Positions 44,845-52,886 of a stretch of DNA of 64,000 nt are shown piece after piece; positions within the stretch are counted from its first letter, which is position 1; each line of letters begins with the position of its first letter. The notes beneath the pieces were generated by a model. That model was not told where the DNA came from, searched no databases, and saw nothing but the letters and a program-made list of their open reading frames with translations. A program made the translations under genes and the position numbers. Origin of the DNA: Sideroxydans sp. (GTDB taxonomy: Bacteria > Pseudomonadota > Gammaproteobacteria > Burkholderiales > Gallionellaceae); contig JAQTTU010000004.1 of the NCBI GenBank assembly GCA_028710605.1, positions 124,001 through 188,000 on the forward strand, in the 5' to 3' direction.

Positions 44845-45404
44845 GATGCTGCTCCAGCCGCGTTAATGGCTTCGAGACCATGGTTATAGCCTTTCTCGAA
44901 TGCCTTGATGTTGATTTTCAGGAATCGGTCTGGAACCAGTCCTGGCAACGCTTTTTTCATAGCATCGTCAGTCACCACTTTGGTCACTGCGGTAAGGAAA
45001 CCCAGCGCCACAAGGTTGGTAAACAGGCGGTTGCCCAATTCCTCAGCGAAGCGGGTTGCCGGTACGCGATACAACTTGAGATTGGTATGCTCGGACTGCA
45101 ACTTCACCAAGTCATTTTCGACAATCAGTACTCCGCCGTCGGGCAGTTCGCTGTAATACTTGTCATAGGCTTCCTGCGACAGAGCCATGAGAATGCCGGG
45201 ATGGGTGATATAAGGATAGAGGATACGGCTGTCCGACACCACGAGCTGGGCGGCGCAGGCACTGCCGCGTGCCTCCGGGCCGAAGCTCTGGGTCATGGTG
45301 GCGAACTTGTCGTCATACAACGACAGCGCCTTACCCGTGATCAGGGCACAGCGAATGATGCCCTGTCCGCCGAATCCTGAAAATCTGATTTCTTGCGTGC
45401 TCAT
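44841..45404 (-). CDS. korC: 2-Oxoglutarate:ferredoxin oxidoreductase gamma subunit
   Basis: 187 residues of the POR/KOR gamma family: IRFSGFGGQGIIRCALITGK at the N-terminus and TQSFGPEARGSACAAQLVVS in the middle. CoA-binding subunit of the enzyme that carboxylates succinyl-CoA with reduced ferredoxin. Ends in a 4-base overlap with hdrA and begins 11 bases after korB. Confidence 0.92.
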   Translation of the reverse strand: MSTQEIRFSGFGGQGIIRCALITGKALSLYDDKFATMTQSFGPEARGSACAAQLVVSDSRILYPYITHPGILMALSQEAYDKYYSELPDGGVLIVENDLVKLQSEHTNLKLYRVPATRFAEELGNRLFTNLVALGFLTAVTKVVTDDAMKKALPGLVPDRFLKINIKAFEKGYNHGLEAINAAGAAS

Positions 45405-45415
45405 GCGCTCGTTTC

Positions 45416-46654
45416 CTACTTACGGGTTTTCTTGACGGAAGGCTTGGCTGTCGCTTTCTTTGCAGCAGCTTTGACAACAGTTTTAGTTGCGGCTTTTTTT
45501 GCCACAGCTTTAACAGCCATCTTGGGTGCAGCCTTTTTTGCAGTCGCAGTTGCAGCCTTCTTCGCTGTTTTTGCCGGTACTTTGGCCGCCGTTTTCTTGG
45601 CAGGAGTTGCTTCCTTGACTGCAGTTTTCTTCACAACCTTGGCAGCAACTTTCTTGGCTGCTGTCTTGACCGGAATCTTGGCTGAGACCTTGGTCACGGC
45701 TGGCTTGTTTTCTTCCGCAAGAACAGCTGCACGGCGAGCAGCAATCCGCTCTTTCTCTGCTTTGGCTTCGGCTTCACGCTCGGGAATAGTCTTGCCATAA
45801 AGCTGGTAATCATCGCCCACTAATTTGACGCAGCACTTGTCCACTGCTTCCAGATACGTTGGCTTTTGTTTATCGACAAACTTGCCGATGACAATTTTGC
45901 CCTGGAAGTCAATCGCTGTTTCGCGGGTGTCCGCGCCATGCTTAAGAATGGTTTTTTCCTGATAGTCCTGAAGCATGTCAACGCCGTCGCCCAGACGGTT
46001 GCGGCGCAGGTAGAGCGTGGTGCAAGGCGAAACAATTTCAATGAACGAGAAACCTTTGCGCTGCAACGCCTCTTCGATGGATTGGGTTACGTTGCGAGCG
46101 TGCATTGATGTCCAGCGCGCAATGTAAGTACCACCGGCGGCATCGACCAGGAACGGCAAACTGAACGGATATTCGTAGTTGCCGTAAGGCGTGGTCGAGG
46201 CGATGGCTGAATTGGGAGTGGTCGGTGTGACCTGACCGCCTGTCATGCCGTAAGTAAAGTTGTTGTTGCAAATAACGATCAAATCCATGTTGCGTCGTGC
46301 AGCATGAATCAGATGGTTGCCGCCGATACCGGTCAGGTCACCCTCTCCGCTGAACACCACCACGGTCAATTCCGGGTTGGCCAGCTTGACACCGGTGGCC
46401 ACAGGAATGGCGCGACCATGTGTAGTGTGAATCGAGTCGAAATCGACATAACCCGCCACGCGGCCGGTACAGCCGATACCCGACACCACCACCAGTTTCT
46501 TGGGGTCGATACCGCTGCGTTTGACGGCCTCGGCAAATGCATTCACCTCGGATCCGATACCGCAGCCGGGACACCAGATATGCGGCATGCGATCCATGCG
46601 CAGCACGCCGGACATGGGGCTTTCCGACTTAAATTTTTTAATATCAGTACTCAT
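45416..46654 (-). CDS. korB: 2-Oxoglutarate:ferredoxin oxidoreductase beta subunit with histone-H1-like tail
   Basis: 412 residues. The first ~290 are a normal KorB: MPHIWCPGCGIGSEVNAFAE, VFSGEGDLTGIGGNHLIHAA and CNNNFTYGMTGGQVTPT (ThDP/Mg site), CGIG cluster Cys. Residues ~300-412 are a Lys/Ala-rich tail (KTAAKKVAAKVVKKTAVKEA and similar to the end, VKKTRK) of the kind seen in bacterial histone-H1-like proteins. KorB usually ends near 290. The frame is continuous and korC follows 11 bases later, so the tail is not a sequencing artefact of read-through into a neighbour. Its job could be DNA, RNA or acidic-partner binding. Confidence 0.93.
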   Translation of the reverse strand: MSTDIKKFKSESPMSGVLRMDRMPHIWCPGCGIGSEVNAFAEAVKRSGIDPKKLVVVSGIGCTGRVAGYVDFDSIHTTHGRAIPVATGVKLANPELTVVVFSGEGDLTGIGGNHLIHAARRNMDLIVICNNNFTYGMTGGQVTPTTPNSAIASTTPYGNYEYPFSLPFLVDAAGGTYIARWTSMHARNVTQSIEEALQRKGFSFIEIVSPCTTLYLRRNRLGDGVDMLQDYQEKTILKHGADTRETAIDFQGKIVIGKFVDKQKPTYLEAVDKCCVKLVGDDYQLYGKTIPEREAEAKAEKERIAARRAAVLAEENKPAVTKVSAKIPVKTAAKKVAAKVVKKTAVKEATPAKKTAAKVPAKTAKKAATATAKKAAPKMAVKAVAKKAATKTVVKAAAKKATAKPSVKKTRK

Positions 46655-47820
46655 TATTTATTTGCCTTTCTGATCGCGTCCAGAATGACTTCGGGATCGT
46701 GCACGGCACCACCGCAGTGATTGACGCTGATGACTTCGCTGCGTCCATGCGCGCAACGCTCAACCTCGCGCACCATCTGTCCATAGTTGATTTCTGGAAC
46801 CACAAATGCCTTCACCTTGCCCGACAATTCGTTGATGCGTTTTTCGCAGAACGGCCAGATGGTAATCAGGCGCAGCGAACCGACTTTGATGCCTTCCTTG
46901 CGCGCATCCTGAATCGCCTTGACCGCAATGCGGGACGTTATGCCGTAGGAAACCACCACAATATCTGCACCTTCAACCTGATCCTCTTCGAGGCGAATGA
47001 TGTCGTCGGCATTGCTGTTGATCTTTTCCATCAGATGCGTCACAACGATCTTGCCCTGATCGGCTGTCATCACCGGATAGCCCATTTCGTTGTGTACCAA
47101 ACCTGTGATATGGAAATTGTATCCATCACCGGCGCGCACCATGGGATGACCGCCCTTGCTGTCGAACTTGTAGGGACGGCAATCCTCTTTGGGGCCGCTG
47201 TAGTTGTTGCGCGGAACAACTTTGATCTTGTCGGCTGGCGGTATTACCACCTTCTCGTGCATGTGCCCGACGGTTTCGTCGGTCAGAATAATGACGGGAA
47301 CGCGGTAGTATTCAGACAGGTTGAATGCTTCAACAGTAAGGTCGAAACATTCCTGCGGGCTGTCCGGGCACAAGGCAATGATTGCGTTGTCGCCGTGCGG
47401 GCCGTATTTAGCCTGCATCATGTCCTGTTGCGCCGTCAACGTAGGCAAGCCTGTTGATGGACCGCCGCGCTGCACGTTGGCGATCACCAGCGGGGTCTCG
47501 GTCATGGCTGCCAACCCGAGGTTTTCCGTCATCAACGAGAAGCCCGGGCCGCAAGTTACAGTCATACATTTTTGTCCGGCCCATGCCGCGCCAATCAGGG
47601 CAGCGATTGAAGCGAGTTCATCCTCCATTTGAATGAACAAGGCACCCACTTCAGGAGCACGCTCGGCAAAACGCTCGGCGGTTTCGGTCGATGGCGTGAT
47701 GGGATAACCGGCAAAGAAGCGGCAGCCGGCTGCAAGCGCGCCTTCGGCGAGCGCATGGTCGCCGTCCATGAAATGTGGGCCTGAATCTACGCCCTTAGGA
47801 TCTGCGGATACTGTCTTCAC
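46654..47820 (-). CDS. korA: 2-Oxoglutarate:ferredoxin oxidoreductase alpha subunit
   Basis: 388 residues: GDHALAEGALAAGCRFFAGY (YPITPSTE follows), QMEDELASIAALIGAAWAGQ, TCGPGFSLMTENLG, VNVQRGGPST-type region, and the C-terminal INYGQMVREVERCAHG. Holds half the ThDP site with KorB. Overlaps korD by 4 bases and korB by 1, so the subunits are translationally coupled. Runs the reductive carboxylation of succinyl-CoA when ferredoxin is reduced; the oxidative direction is served by SucAB at 14-18 kb. Confidence 0.94.
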   Translation of the reverse strand: MKTVSADPKGVDSGPHFMDGDHALAEGALAAGCRFFAGYPITPSTETAERFAERAPEVGALFIQMEDELASIAALIGAAWAGQKCMTVTCGPGFSLMTENLGLAAMTETPLVIANVQRGGPSTGLPTLTAQQDMMQAKYGPHGDNAIIALCPDSPQECFDLTVEAFNLSEYYRVPVIILTDETVGHMHEKVVIPPADKIKVVPRNNYSGPKEDCRPYKFDSKGGHPMVRAGDGYNFHITGLVHNEMGYPVMTADQGKIVVTHLMEKINSNADDIIRLEEDQVEGADIVVVSYGITSRIAVKAIQDARKEGIKVGSLRLITIWPFCEKRINELSGKVKAFVVPEINYGQMVREVERCAHGRSEVISVNHCGGAVHDPEVILDAIRKANK

Positions 47821-48080
47821 TTTTCTGTTTCCCCTTTCTTACTTTCGTCATCTCGTGTCACGAAGATAGAAAACTCCGGACAAATCATTTGGCAATATCT
47901 GCAATCGTGGCATTTCTCAGGATTCTTGGCGTAGGGCGGGTGATAGCCCTTGGCGTTGTATTCGGGAGAAATGTCCAGCACGTTGGTCGGACAGAACTGC
48001 ACGCAGAAACCGCAGCCCTTGCACCAGTTTTCGTTGACATATACATTGCCGTGAAGCTGTTTTAGTTCATTGAAAAACAT
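47817..48080 (-). CDS. korD: 2-Oxoglutarate:ferredoxin oxidoreductase delta subunit (two 4Fe-4S ferredoxin)
   Basis: 87 residues from ATG 48080 (MFFNELKQLHGNVYV), preceded by GAGGGAGGCTGC. Two clusters: CKGCGFCVQFCPTNVL and CHDCRYCQMICPEFSI. A dedicated ferredoxin-like subunit carrying electrons to the KorB cluster. The frame extends upstream to 48131 inside hdrB; rejected for lack of homology. Confidence 0.92.
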   Translation of the reverse strand: MFFNELKQLHGNVYVNENWCKGCGFCVQFCPTNVLDISPEYNAKGYHPPYAKNPEKCHDCRYCQMICPEFSIFVTRDDESKKGETEK

Positions 48081-48090
48081 GCAGCCTCCC

Positions 48091-48969
48091 TCAGTCCAGT
48101 CCGCGCGCCGCCAAGGCGGGGATTGGATCAATGTGATTTAGTTCGAACCCGAGTGCTTCTTCGCCACAATCGAGAGCCAGAGCCATCAACTGGGTGAAGT
48201 ACAGCACCGGTAAATGCTTGAAATCGGGATTGAGGCGCTTCGCATCGTCCTGACGGAAATCCAGGTTGTATGCACACATCGGGCAGCTCACCACCACCAT
48301 ATCCACATCCCCTTCGCTGGCCGAACCCATTATTTTGTCGGTGCGATCAGCGATGATTTCAGGGGAAGCGACAGCATGATACGCACCACAACACTCGGTC
48401 TTGAGCGGGAAATTTACTGGCGTTGCACCGAGTGCGGCAACCAGATTTTCCATAATCATGGGATTCTCGACATCATCAAAGGCGACCTCTTTCGGGCGCA
48501 CCAGCAAACAACCGTAGTAGCAGGCCACACGCAATCCCTTGAGCGGCTTTTTCACCTTTTCTGCGAGTTTGTCGAAACCGACACGGTCGCGCACATATTC
48601 GAGCAAATGCAGCACATCCACATCGCCCTCGTATTTCGTGGTTTCGAGGTTCAGGAATTCATTGATGGTTGACAGCTTTTCTGGATTCTTTTTTACGTCG
48701 TTATTGGCACGCTTGAGCGTGTTGTAACACATGGCGCAGGAAGTCATGAACTCGTTGGACTGTGCTTCCTTGACACGAATCAAATTGGTTACCGGCGCAA
48801 CGCGGTTCATTACATTTTCTGCACCAAGCGCATGCACCGTGCCGCAGCAATTCCAGCGCTCAAGTTCTTCAACTTCCACGTCCAAGCGCGCCATGGACGA
48901 AACCGTGGAAACGTCAAAATTTCTGGCGCTATTCTTCAGCGTGCATCCGGGATAGTAAATTAGTTTCAT
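48091..48969 (-). CDS. hdrB: HdrB-like subunit with two CCG domains
   Basis: 292 residues from MKLIYYPGCTLKNSARN (an overlapping ATG at 48990 adds seven residues). The two CCG cysteine sets, YPGC/NCCG/SCAMC and CYYGC/ECCG/SCPMC, bind noncubane [4Fe-4S] clusters in heterodisulfide reductase. Here the substrate need not be a heterodisulfide: the gene pair hdrCB lies 0.6 kb from frdAB, the arrangement of HdrB/C-like subunits in thiol:fumarate reductase and in soluble fumarate reductases of Aquificales. It may therefore be the last carrier to FrdB, with HdrA upstream. Upstream gene hdrC ends 20 bases away. Confidence 0.9.
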   Translation of the reverse strand: MKLIYYPGCTLKNSARNFDVSTVSSMARLDVEVEELERWNCCGTVHALGAENVMNRVAPVTNLIRVKEAQSNEFMTSCAMCYNTLKRANNDVKKNPEKLSTINEFLNLETTKYEGDVDVLHLLEYVRDRVGFDKLAEKVKKPLKGLRVACYYGCLLVRPKEVAFDDVENPMIMENLVAALGATPVNFPLKTECCGAYHAVASPEIIADRTDKIMGSASEGDVDMVVVSCPMCAYNLDFRQDDAKRLNPDFKHLPVLYFTQLMALALDCGEEALGFELNHIDPIPALAARGLD

Positions 48970-48989
48970 CGGTATGTTTTCGCTTCCCA

Positions 48990-49406
48990 TCAAGAGGTCA
49001 GTTTGCGCATGGCGCTGATCGTGGCGATCGGCGGCAAATCGCTGCGCACTTCAGGGGAAATCTCCCATATTTTGAGGCGGTCATCGCGCTGCCCATTGCG
49101 CAAGGCTGTCTCGCGCAGCGACTCGATAACCTCGGCAATGTGAATATTCTTCGGGCAACGCGAGTTGCAAGTCAGGCAGGACACGCAAGTCCAGATCGTG
49201 CGCGAAGCCAGCAACTGCTTCTGCATGCCCAGTTGTGCCATACGGATAATCTGGTTTGGCAATATATCCATGTAAGCCGCCATCGGGCAACCGGCCGAAC
49301 ATTTGCCGCACTGGTAACAAGCCAGCAATTTTTGGCCGCTGATCTTTTCGATTTTGGCCACAAAAGATCTGCTGACGCTGGAGGAGAGACGCATGGTCGT
49401 ATTCAT
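48990..49406 (-). CDS. hdrC: HdrC-like iron-sulfur subunit
   Basis: 138 residues; two [4Fe-4S] motifs ACYQCGKCSAGCP and CVSCLTCNSRCPKNI. HdrC relays electrons from HdrA to HdrB. ATG 49406 is supported by GAAAGG 5 bases upstream; an in-frame ATG at 49394 is possible. In FrdABCDE-type enzymes the counterpart is FrdC. Spacing of 10 bases from the rubrerythrin-like gene upstream puts it firmly in the operon. Confidence 0.9.
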   Translation of the reverse strand: MNTTMRLSSSVSRSFVAKIEKISGQKLLACYQCGKCSAGCPMAAYMDILPNQIIRMAQLGMQKQLLASRTIWTCVSCLTCNSRCPKNIHIAEVIESLRETALRNGQRDDRLKIWEISPEVRSDLPPIATISAMRKLTS

Positions 49407-49416
49407 GGCTGGCCTT

Positions 49417-49950
49417 TCAGAACTTCGCGTCCATGCGGAACTCGGGACTGTCCAGCCACAGGCCGGTATTAATCACACTGTCCAGTTGCGCTTGAAGGTT
49501 GTCATACTGATAGCATTCCCCTTCAATCATCTTGCCCACCAATTTAATGATGTCCGAATCGCTGGTATGCGAAGCAAGCTCTTTGAACAGATGAATCAGC
49601 CGCCGCTCCATTTCCATGGCAAGGCGCAACGCTTGGGTATCGTCGGCAACGACGCTATGGCCGCGACGGGCAACTTCCGCTTCCATCGCGTCAATCACCA
49701 CTGACGGATGAGTATTTGCCGATTCTTCTGCAACCAACCGCTGCCACTCTTCCTTGCCCATCAGGTTGCCGAATAAACTGTGCAAATCTTCCATGCGATC
49801 AGTTTCTTCTTCAGCCAAGCGCAGGAACATTTTTTTCCCGTTCGCATTTCGCGTCATTTCAGCAGCATGGCGGTAAAAATGCTCACCGCCGAATTCGAAG
49901 CTGAGCGCGGTGCGCGCCAGCTCGATCACTTTGTCATCAGTATGGCTCAT
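49417..49950 (-). CDS. Rubrerythrin/ferritin-like di-iron protein
   Basis: 177 residues, a four-helix-bundle pattern with EFGGEHFYRHAAE, RLAEEETDRMEDLHSL and LAMEMERRLIHLFKEL plus EGECYQYD, giving E...E..H motifs of a di-iron site. No rubredoxin domain is present. Placed between frdA and hdrC with 5- and 10-base gaps. The likely role is removing peroxide or oxygen near oxygen-sensitive iron-sulfur enzymes, or buffering iron for them. Function inferred from fold only. Confidence 0.8.
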   Translation of the reverse strand: MSHTDDKVIELARTALSFEFGGEHFYRHAAEMTRNANGKKMFLRLAEEETDRMEDLHSLFGNLMGKEEWQRLVAEESANTHPSVVIDAMEAEVARRGHSVVADDTQALRLAMEMERRLIHLFKELASHTSDSDIIKLVGKMIEGECYQYDNLQAQLDSVINTGLWLDSPEFRMDAKF

Positions 49951-49955
49951 CGGAT

Positions 49956-51683
49956 TTACTTCGCTCCTGCTGGACTGAACGCATCGTCATGCAGTCGGTT
50001 TTGCAACACCGACGTACCCGGCAGCGTGTTTCCTCCGCGCACCAACTGGCGTTTTTTGACATCTTTTGGGGCGTAAGACGGCAACAGGATGGGAGTAACC
50101 AGATCGGTTTGCACATTGGCATCAGCCAATTGTTTTTCGTACGCATCGAGATGCGCCACGCTGAGCTTGCCGAGTTTGACCGACTTGGCGTATTCGCTGG
50201 CGTATTTGCCCGCGCGACGACCAAACACGTTGTAGTCGAGCACCGAATTACCCATCAGACGATTACGGCCATGCAAACCACCGGATGCTTCTCCTGCCAC
50301 ATACAAGCCTGGCAAGTCGGTTTCGCAACGCTCGTTAATTTCGATACCGCCATTCTGATAATGCAGCGACGGGTAGATCAACATCGGCAGCTTGGTAATA
50401 TCGATGCCGTAGCGGATGAACTGGCGATACATTGCCGGGAAGTGTCTTTCGGTGTAGCCCTCGCCGTGCAGCATGTCAATCAGCGGAGAATCCAGCCAGA
50501 CACCAACACGCCCCGACGGGGTTGGGACACCGCCGCCGTTTTGTACGCACTCGCGGATGATGGCTGAAGCTTCGATGTCGCGCGGCTCGCGCGGGAAGAC
50601 AAACAGTTCGCCATCCTTATTCAGCGGCTGTCCACCAGCACCGCGAATTGCCTCAGTAACCAAGAAGCCCGCAATTTGCTCGGGGAACGATACCCCGGTT
50701 GGGTGATACTGAACGGAGTCCATGTACATCAACTTCGCGCCAGCGCGGTAGGCCATCACCAGTCCGTCGCCAGTTGCACCATAGTGATTGGTAGTGTCAT
50801 AACCGCGAATATGCAAGCGACCATACCCACCAGTTGCAACAATAGTGGACTTTGCCTTGACTGTAATGAACTCCTCGCTGTCCATGTTATACAGAACAGC
50901 GCCAGCGCATTGGCCTTTGTCGTCCATAATCAATTCAACGGCCGGCATGAATTCCTTGACTTCAATCATGTCAGGATGGTTTCGCACCTCGTCCATCAGG
51001 GTGCGCATAATCATGGCTCCCGTATAGTCACGGCACGAAACCATGCGCTTGCGAGATGTACCGCCACCGTGCATGACCTTCATCGAACCGTCTTCTTCCT
51101 TGTCCCACACTACGCCAAGGTCTTCCAGCCATTTGACTACACCAGGGCCATCCTCTGTAAGGGCTTTAACCAGTTCCGGCTTATTCTCGAAGTGTCCGCC
51201 GCCAATGGCATCCAGATAGTGGCGGGTCGGCGAATCGGTACGCGAGACCGCAGCCTGCATGCCCCCTTGGGACATCATCGTGTTGGCATCACCCATGCGC
51301 AGTTTGGTGGCAATCACGGAACGTACGCCATGTTCGCGCATTGCGACCAGAGCGGCATTGCATCCGGCACCGCCGCCACCAATAATCAAAACATCCGTCT
51401 CGATGTCCGGCTTGGTCAAGTCAACCTGTTCACTGCGCAACCAGGAGTGGGATTCAAGCAAATCAGCCACTTCGGTGGTCAGCGTCTCCCCTTTATTCGG
51501 GCCGACGCATACGGCACGGCGAGCGCTGGGCTCATAATCTGGGTGAAAACCTTCCAGCACCTTTTGGCGCTCTTCCGCATCCATCGGCGGATAAACCGGA
51601 CCGGATTTTCTTGCCAATTCCAAACGCTTGGGTCGAGTCTCGACCACCTTGCGCAACGATTCTGCCATGTAATCTGGATACAT
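49956..51683 (-). CDS. frdA: Fumarate reductase/succinate dehydrogenase-type flavoprotein
   Basis: 575 residues. The N-terminal ~95 residues are a leader not seen in SdhA; then FAD binding VLIIGGGGAGCNAALVAMRE, the MMSQGGMQAAV region, VQYHPTGVSFPEQIAGFLVT, and HGRNRLMGNSVLDYNVFG. It differs clearly from SdhA at 21.7-23.5 kb and lacks nearby membrane anchors, so the enzyme is likely soluble or peripheral. The His that binds FAD covalently in SdhA (SHT) is not at the equivalent place (DANTMMSQGG), in keeping with soluble fumarate reductases. It ends 5 bases before the rubrerythrin-like gene. Confidence 0.9.
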   Translation of the reverse strand: MYPDYMAESLRKVVETRPKRLELARKSGPVYPPMDAEERQKVLEGFHPDYEPSARRAVCVGPNKGETLTTEVADLLESHSWLRSEQVDLTKPDIETDVLIIGGGGAGCNAALVAMREHGVRSVIATKLRMGDANTMMSQGGMQAAVSRTDSPTRHYLDAIGGGHFENKPELVKALTEDGPGVVKWLEDLGVVWDKEEDGSMKVMHGGGTSRKRMVSCRDYTGAMIMRTLMDEVRNHPDMIEVKEFMPAVELIMDDKGQCAGAVLYNMDSEEFITVKAKSTIVATGGYGRLHIRGYDTTNHYGATGDGLVMAYRAGAKLMYMDSVQYHPTGVSFPEQIAGFLVTEAIRGAGGQPLNKDGELFVFPREPRDIEASAIIRECVQNGGGVPTPSGRVGVWLDSPLIDMLHGEGYTERHFPAMYRQFIRYGIDITKLPMLIYPSLHYQNGGIEINERCETDLPGLYVAGEASGGLHGRNRLMGNSVLDYNVFGRRAGKYASEYAKSVKLGKLSVAHLDAYEKQLADANVQTDLVTPILLPSYAPKDVKKRQLVRGGNTLPGTSVLQNRLHDDAFSPAGAK

Positions 51684-51694
51684 CTAATTCCCCT

Positions 51695-52438
51695 TTATTC
51701 CGAATCTCGGGCGTAGTAACGTTTCGATAAAGCTTCGCGGTTCATCGACATCATTTCGGCGTATTCCGCCTCATAAACGCCATCATTGACAGCCTTGACG
51801 CGCTCCACCAATTCGTGGCTTTCCTTGCGCAGGTAACGACCATAGAGGCGTTTTGCCATAATCCCCATCAGAGGCTGCGTGATTTCCGCCGGACAGCGCA
51901 GCATGCACAGCCCACAAACGACGCAGTCGAAGGACAAATCCATGACTTCAGCAATATCGCCGCGTTTGGCAGCCTGAACATAGTCCATGACTTGAAGACC
52001 TTGCGGGCAGGATTTGGTGCAAGTGTTGCACGCCACACAGCGAAACACCGTGGGGTACATTTCCTGAATAGCCGTTACGTTTGGTTTGAGCTTCTCGATG
52101 TCGTAGATCGCTTTTTCGGCAGGAACCGAGGGAATCTGAGCCAGAGTCATACCCTCTTCAACCATGGTCATGCAGGCTAAACCGGTACGAATCTTGTAGT
52201 CGCCAGGAAGGCGATAGATAGTGGCGCAGGCTCCGCAATATCCTTCGCGACAACCTGCCCCACGAATAATCTGATGACCAGCATATTCGATGGCACCCAT
52301 AATGGTTGCCTCGGCCGGCACCTCATAGGCTTTGCCCATAATGTAAACCGTAATCAAGCGACCCAAGGCCTGATCTTGCTGCCCATCCAACTGCGAAGGC
52401 GACAAACTCTCCTTCGCCCCTGCCGGTGCGTTCACCAT
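51695..52438 (-). CDS. frdB: Fumarate reductase iron-sulfur subunit
   Basis: 247 residues; [2Fe-2S] site in GAGCREGYCGACATIYRL, then CVACNTCTKSCPQGL and CVVCGLCMLRCPAEIT. Transfers electrons from HdrBC-type partners (inferred) to FrdA. First gene of the minus-strand reductive TCA operon, 11 bases before frdA. ATG follows AGGGGAGACAG. No sdhC/D- or frdC/D-type membrane anchor gene is adjacent. Confidence 0.9.
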   Translation of the reverse strand: MVNAPAGAKESLSPSQLDGQQDQALGRLITVYIMGKAYEVPAEATIMGAIEYAGHQIIRGAGCREGYCGACATIYRLPGDYKIRTGLACMTMVEEGMTLAQIPSVPAEKAIYDIEKLKPNVTAIQEMYPTVFRCVACNTCTKSCPQGLQVMDYVQAAKRGDIAEVMDLSFDCVVCGLCMLRCPAEITQPLMGIMAKRLYGRYLRKESHELVERVKAVNDGVYEAEYAEMMSMNREALSKRYYARDSE

Positions 52439-52886
52439 ATCTTCTGTCTCCCCTGAACCTAACCTTTTTGCCGCACAGCGGCCTGAGTTTAGGTTTACGT
52501 TTTGCGATTACAACAAATCGGCCGCCAGACACTTAATAACATATGCGATCAATTATAAATTTTCTCGCAACCGATTATGAATTTTTGTTGGCGGCGATTA
52601 TAAAGAAGTTTGCGAGATTGACAAGGGGGTTTTAATAATGGGGTATTAAAAAATGCAATAGATCAAATTTCAGGACTTTAAGACAAACAGTAATTGTCGT
52701 TTTTAAATTCTAATAGTGGTTAATATTGCTCAATATTTTATTATTTACTTCATTTTCATTAGTTGATAATTTCACTCCATCACTCATTTTCGGTCTATTT
52801 TGAGGGCTCAATGACATAGAATTCTCAAATCGCCAAGCATACTTAAATCGAGAAAATTTTTATACCGACTTCAAGGAATTCAACGC
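52439..52886. other. AT-rich divergent regulatory region between frdB and citE-like gene
   Basis: 448 bases without an ORF of note, far richer in A+T than its flanks. It should hold the control sites for the rightward CitE-like gene and the leftward 21.6-kb operon. Apart from the promoter at 52597-52624 I see nothing I can assign. Confidence 0.65.
52597..52624 (-). promoter_or_regulatory. Likely promoter of the reductive TCA operon
   Basis: On the minus strand TTGTCA (52619-52624), 16-base spacer, TATAAT (52597-52602): five of six and six of six matches to the sigma-70 consensus. It would start ~150 bases before the frdB ATG, leaving a long untranslated leader. A search by eye for an FNR-type TTGAT-N4-ATCAA site gave none. 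Confidence 0.55.

Noticed and set aside
52439-52886. FNR/ANR box in the frdB-citE gap
   Set aside because: TTGATCGCATATG-like sequence is not close enough to TTGAT-N4-ATCAA.
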